7,105 nucleotides of DNA from JBBKWG01 sp037968835. Lineage in GTDB: Bacteria > Pseudomonadota > Alphaproteobacteria > Rhodobacterales > Rhodobacteraceae. The notes below the pieces were generated by a model. It did no database searches. It worked only from the letters and a program-made list of their open reading frames with translations, and was not told the origin of the DNA. Below are positions 6,908 to 7,105 of the stretch, piece by piece. Location: assembly GCA_037968835.1 (NCBI GenBank), contig JBBKWG010000092.1, forward strand, positions 1 to 7,105. Direction: 5' to 3'. Every line of letters begins with the position of its first letter. Position 1 is the stretch's first letter. The translations under genes and the position numbers were made by a program.

Positions 6908-7105
6908 CGCCGCTGATCGTCCTGCCCGCCGCCGGCGCATCGACGCGGATGCGCGGGCGCGACAAGCTGCTGGAAACCATCGACGAGACCCCGCTGCTGC
7001 GGCGGCAGGCGATGCGCGCCCTTGCCACCGGCTGCCCGGTTGCGGTCACGCTGCCCCCCGACGATACCTCGCGTCGCGACAGCCTCATGGGGCTCGACCT
7101 CACGC
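6904..7105 (+). CDS. MobA/MocA-like nucleotidyltransferase, N-terminal part only
   Basis: The first 67 codons of a probable NTP transferase of the MobA-like (NTP_transf_3) type, open to the window edge. The N-terminus reads LIVLPAAGASTRM (4-16), followed by RGRDKLLE (17-24). This is the nucleotide-binding loop LxAAGxSxRMxxxDKLL of enzymes that attach CMP or GMP to molybdopterin. The DKLL form fits MocA-like cytidylyltransferases, which supply the cofactor for xanthine dehydrogenase-type enzymes, better than MobA itself. Sugar-phosphate or IspD-type nucleotidyltransferases share the early motif and cannot be excluded from a fragment. The ATG lies in the livM stop (ATGA, 6904-6907), with no strong ribosome-binding site of its own, so translation is probably coupled to livM. 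Its functional link to amino-acid import is unclear. Confidence 0.8.
   Translation, partial: MTPLIVLPAAGASTRMRGRDKLLETIDETPLLRRQAMRALATGCPVAVTLPPDDTSRRDSLMGLDLT

Noticed and set aside
5948..6940. 330-codon minus-strand frame opposite livM
   Set aside because: As with livH, its charged composition comes from antisense reading of membrane helices.
1..7105. CRISPR arrays, insertion sequences, tRNA/rRNA genes, phage or defence genes
   Set aside because: No regularly spaced repeats, terminal inverted repeats with transposase, structural RNA landmarks or defence motifs were seen; the genes form a coherent metabolic and transport neighbourhood.

Overview
The window looks like a chromosomal segment of an alphaproteobacterium, most likely a Rhodobacterales (Roseobacter-group) species. 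This rests on the high GC content (about 65-68% in hand-counted stretches of livH and livM), the style of the predicted proteins, and my recollection of similar liv clusters in that order. It is not a database result.

Layout. Positions 1-846 (minus strand) hold the N-terminal 282 codons of an exported PQQ-dependent sugar dehydrogenase whose 3' end lies outside the window. A 165-bp divergent intergenic region (847-1011) follows. From 1012 to 6907, all on the plus strand, lies a complete branched-chain/hydrophobic amino-acid ABC importer: a periplasmic binding protein (livK-like), two ATPases (livG, livF), a small unrecognised gene, and two membrane permeases (livH, livM). The last stretch, 6904-7105, is the start of a MobA/MocA-like nucleotidyltransferase that overlaps livM by ATGA and runs off the edge.

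How the genes work together. The binding protein captures the substrate in the periplasm and delivers it to the LivH-LivM channel, and LivG and LivF hydrolyse ATP to drive import. A GC-rich hairpin just after livK probably protects or partly terminates the transcript, so that binding protein is made in excess over the membrane parts. livH-livM and livM-nucleotidyltransferase both overlap by 4 bp, which suggests translational coupling.

Oddities. I see no defence system, mobile element, tRNA, rRNA or CRISPR array. The points that stand out are: (1) an unrecognised, probably exported 137-residue protein of lower GC inserted between livF and livH; (2) an extra N-terminal segment of about 45 residues on LivF; (3) an extra segment of about 75 residues, with two likely membrane spans, inside LivM; and (4) a Val in place of the usual Pro next to Walker B in LivG. 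These variations in a familiar transporter are the best candidates for something undescribed.
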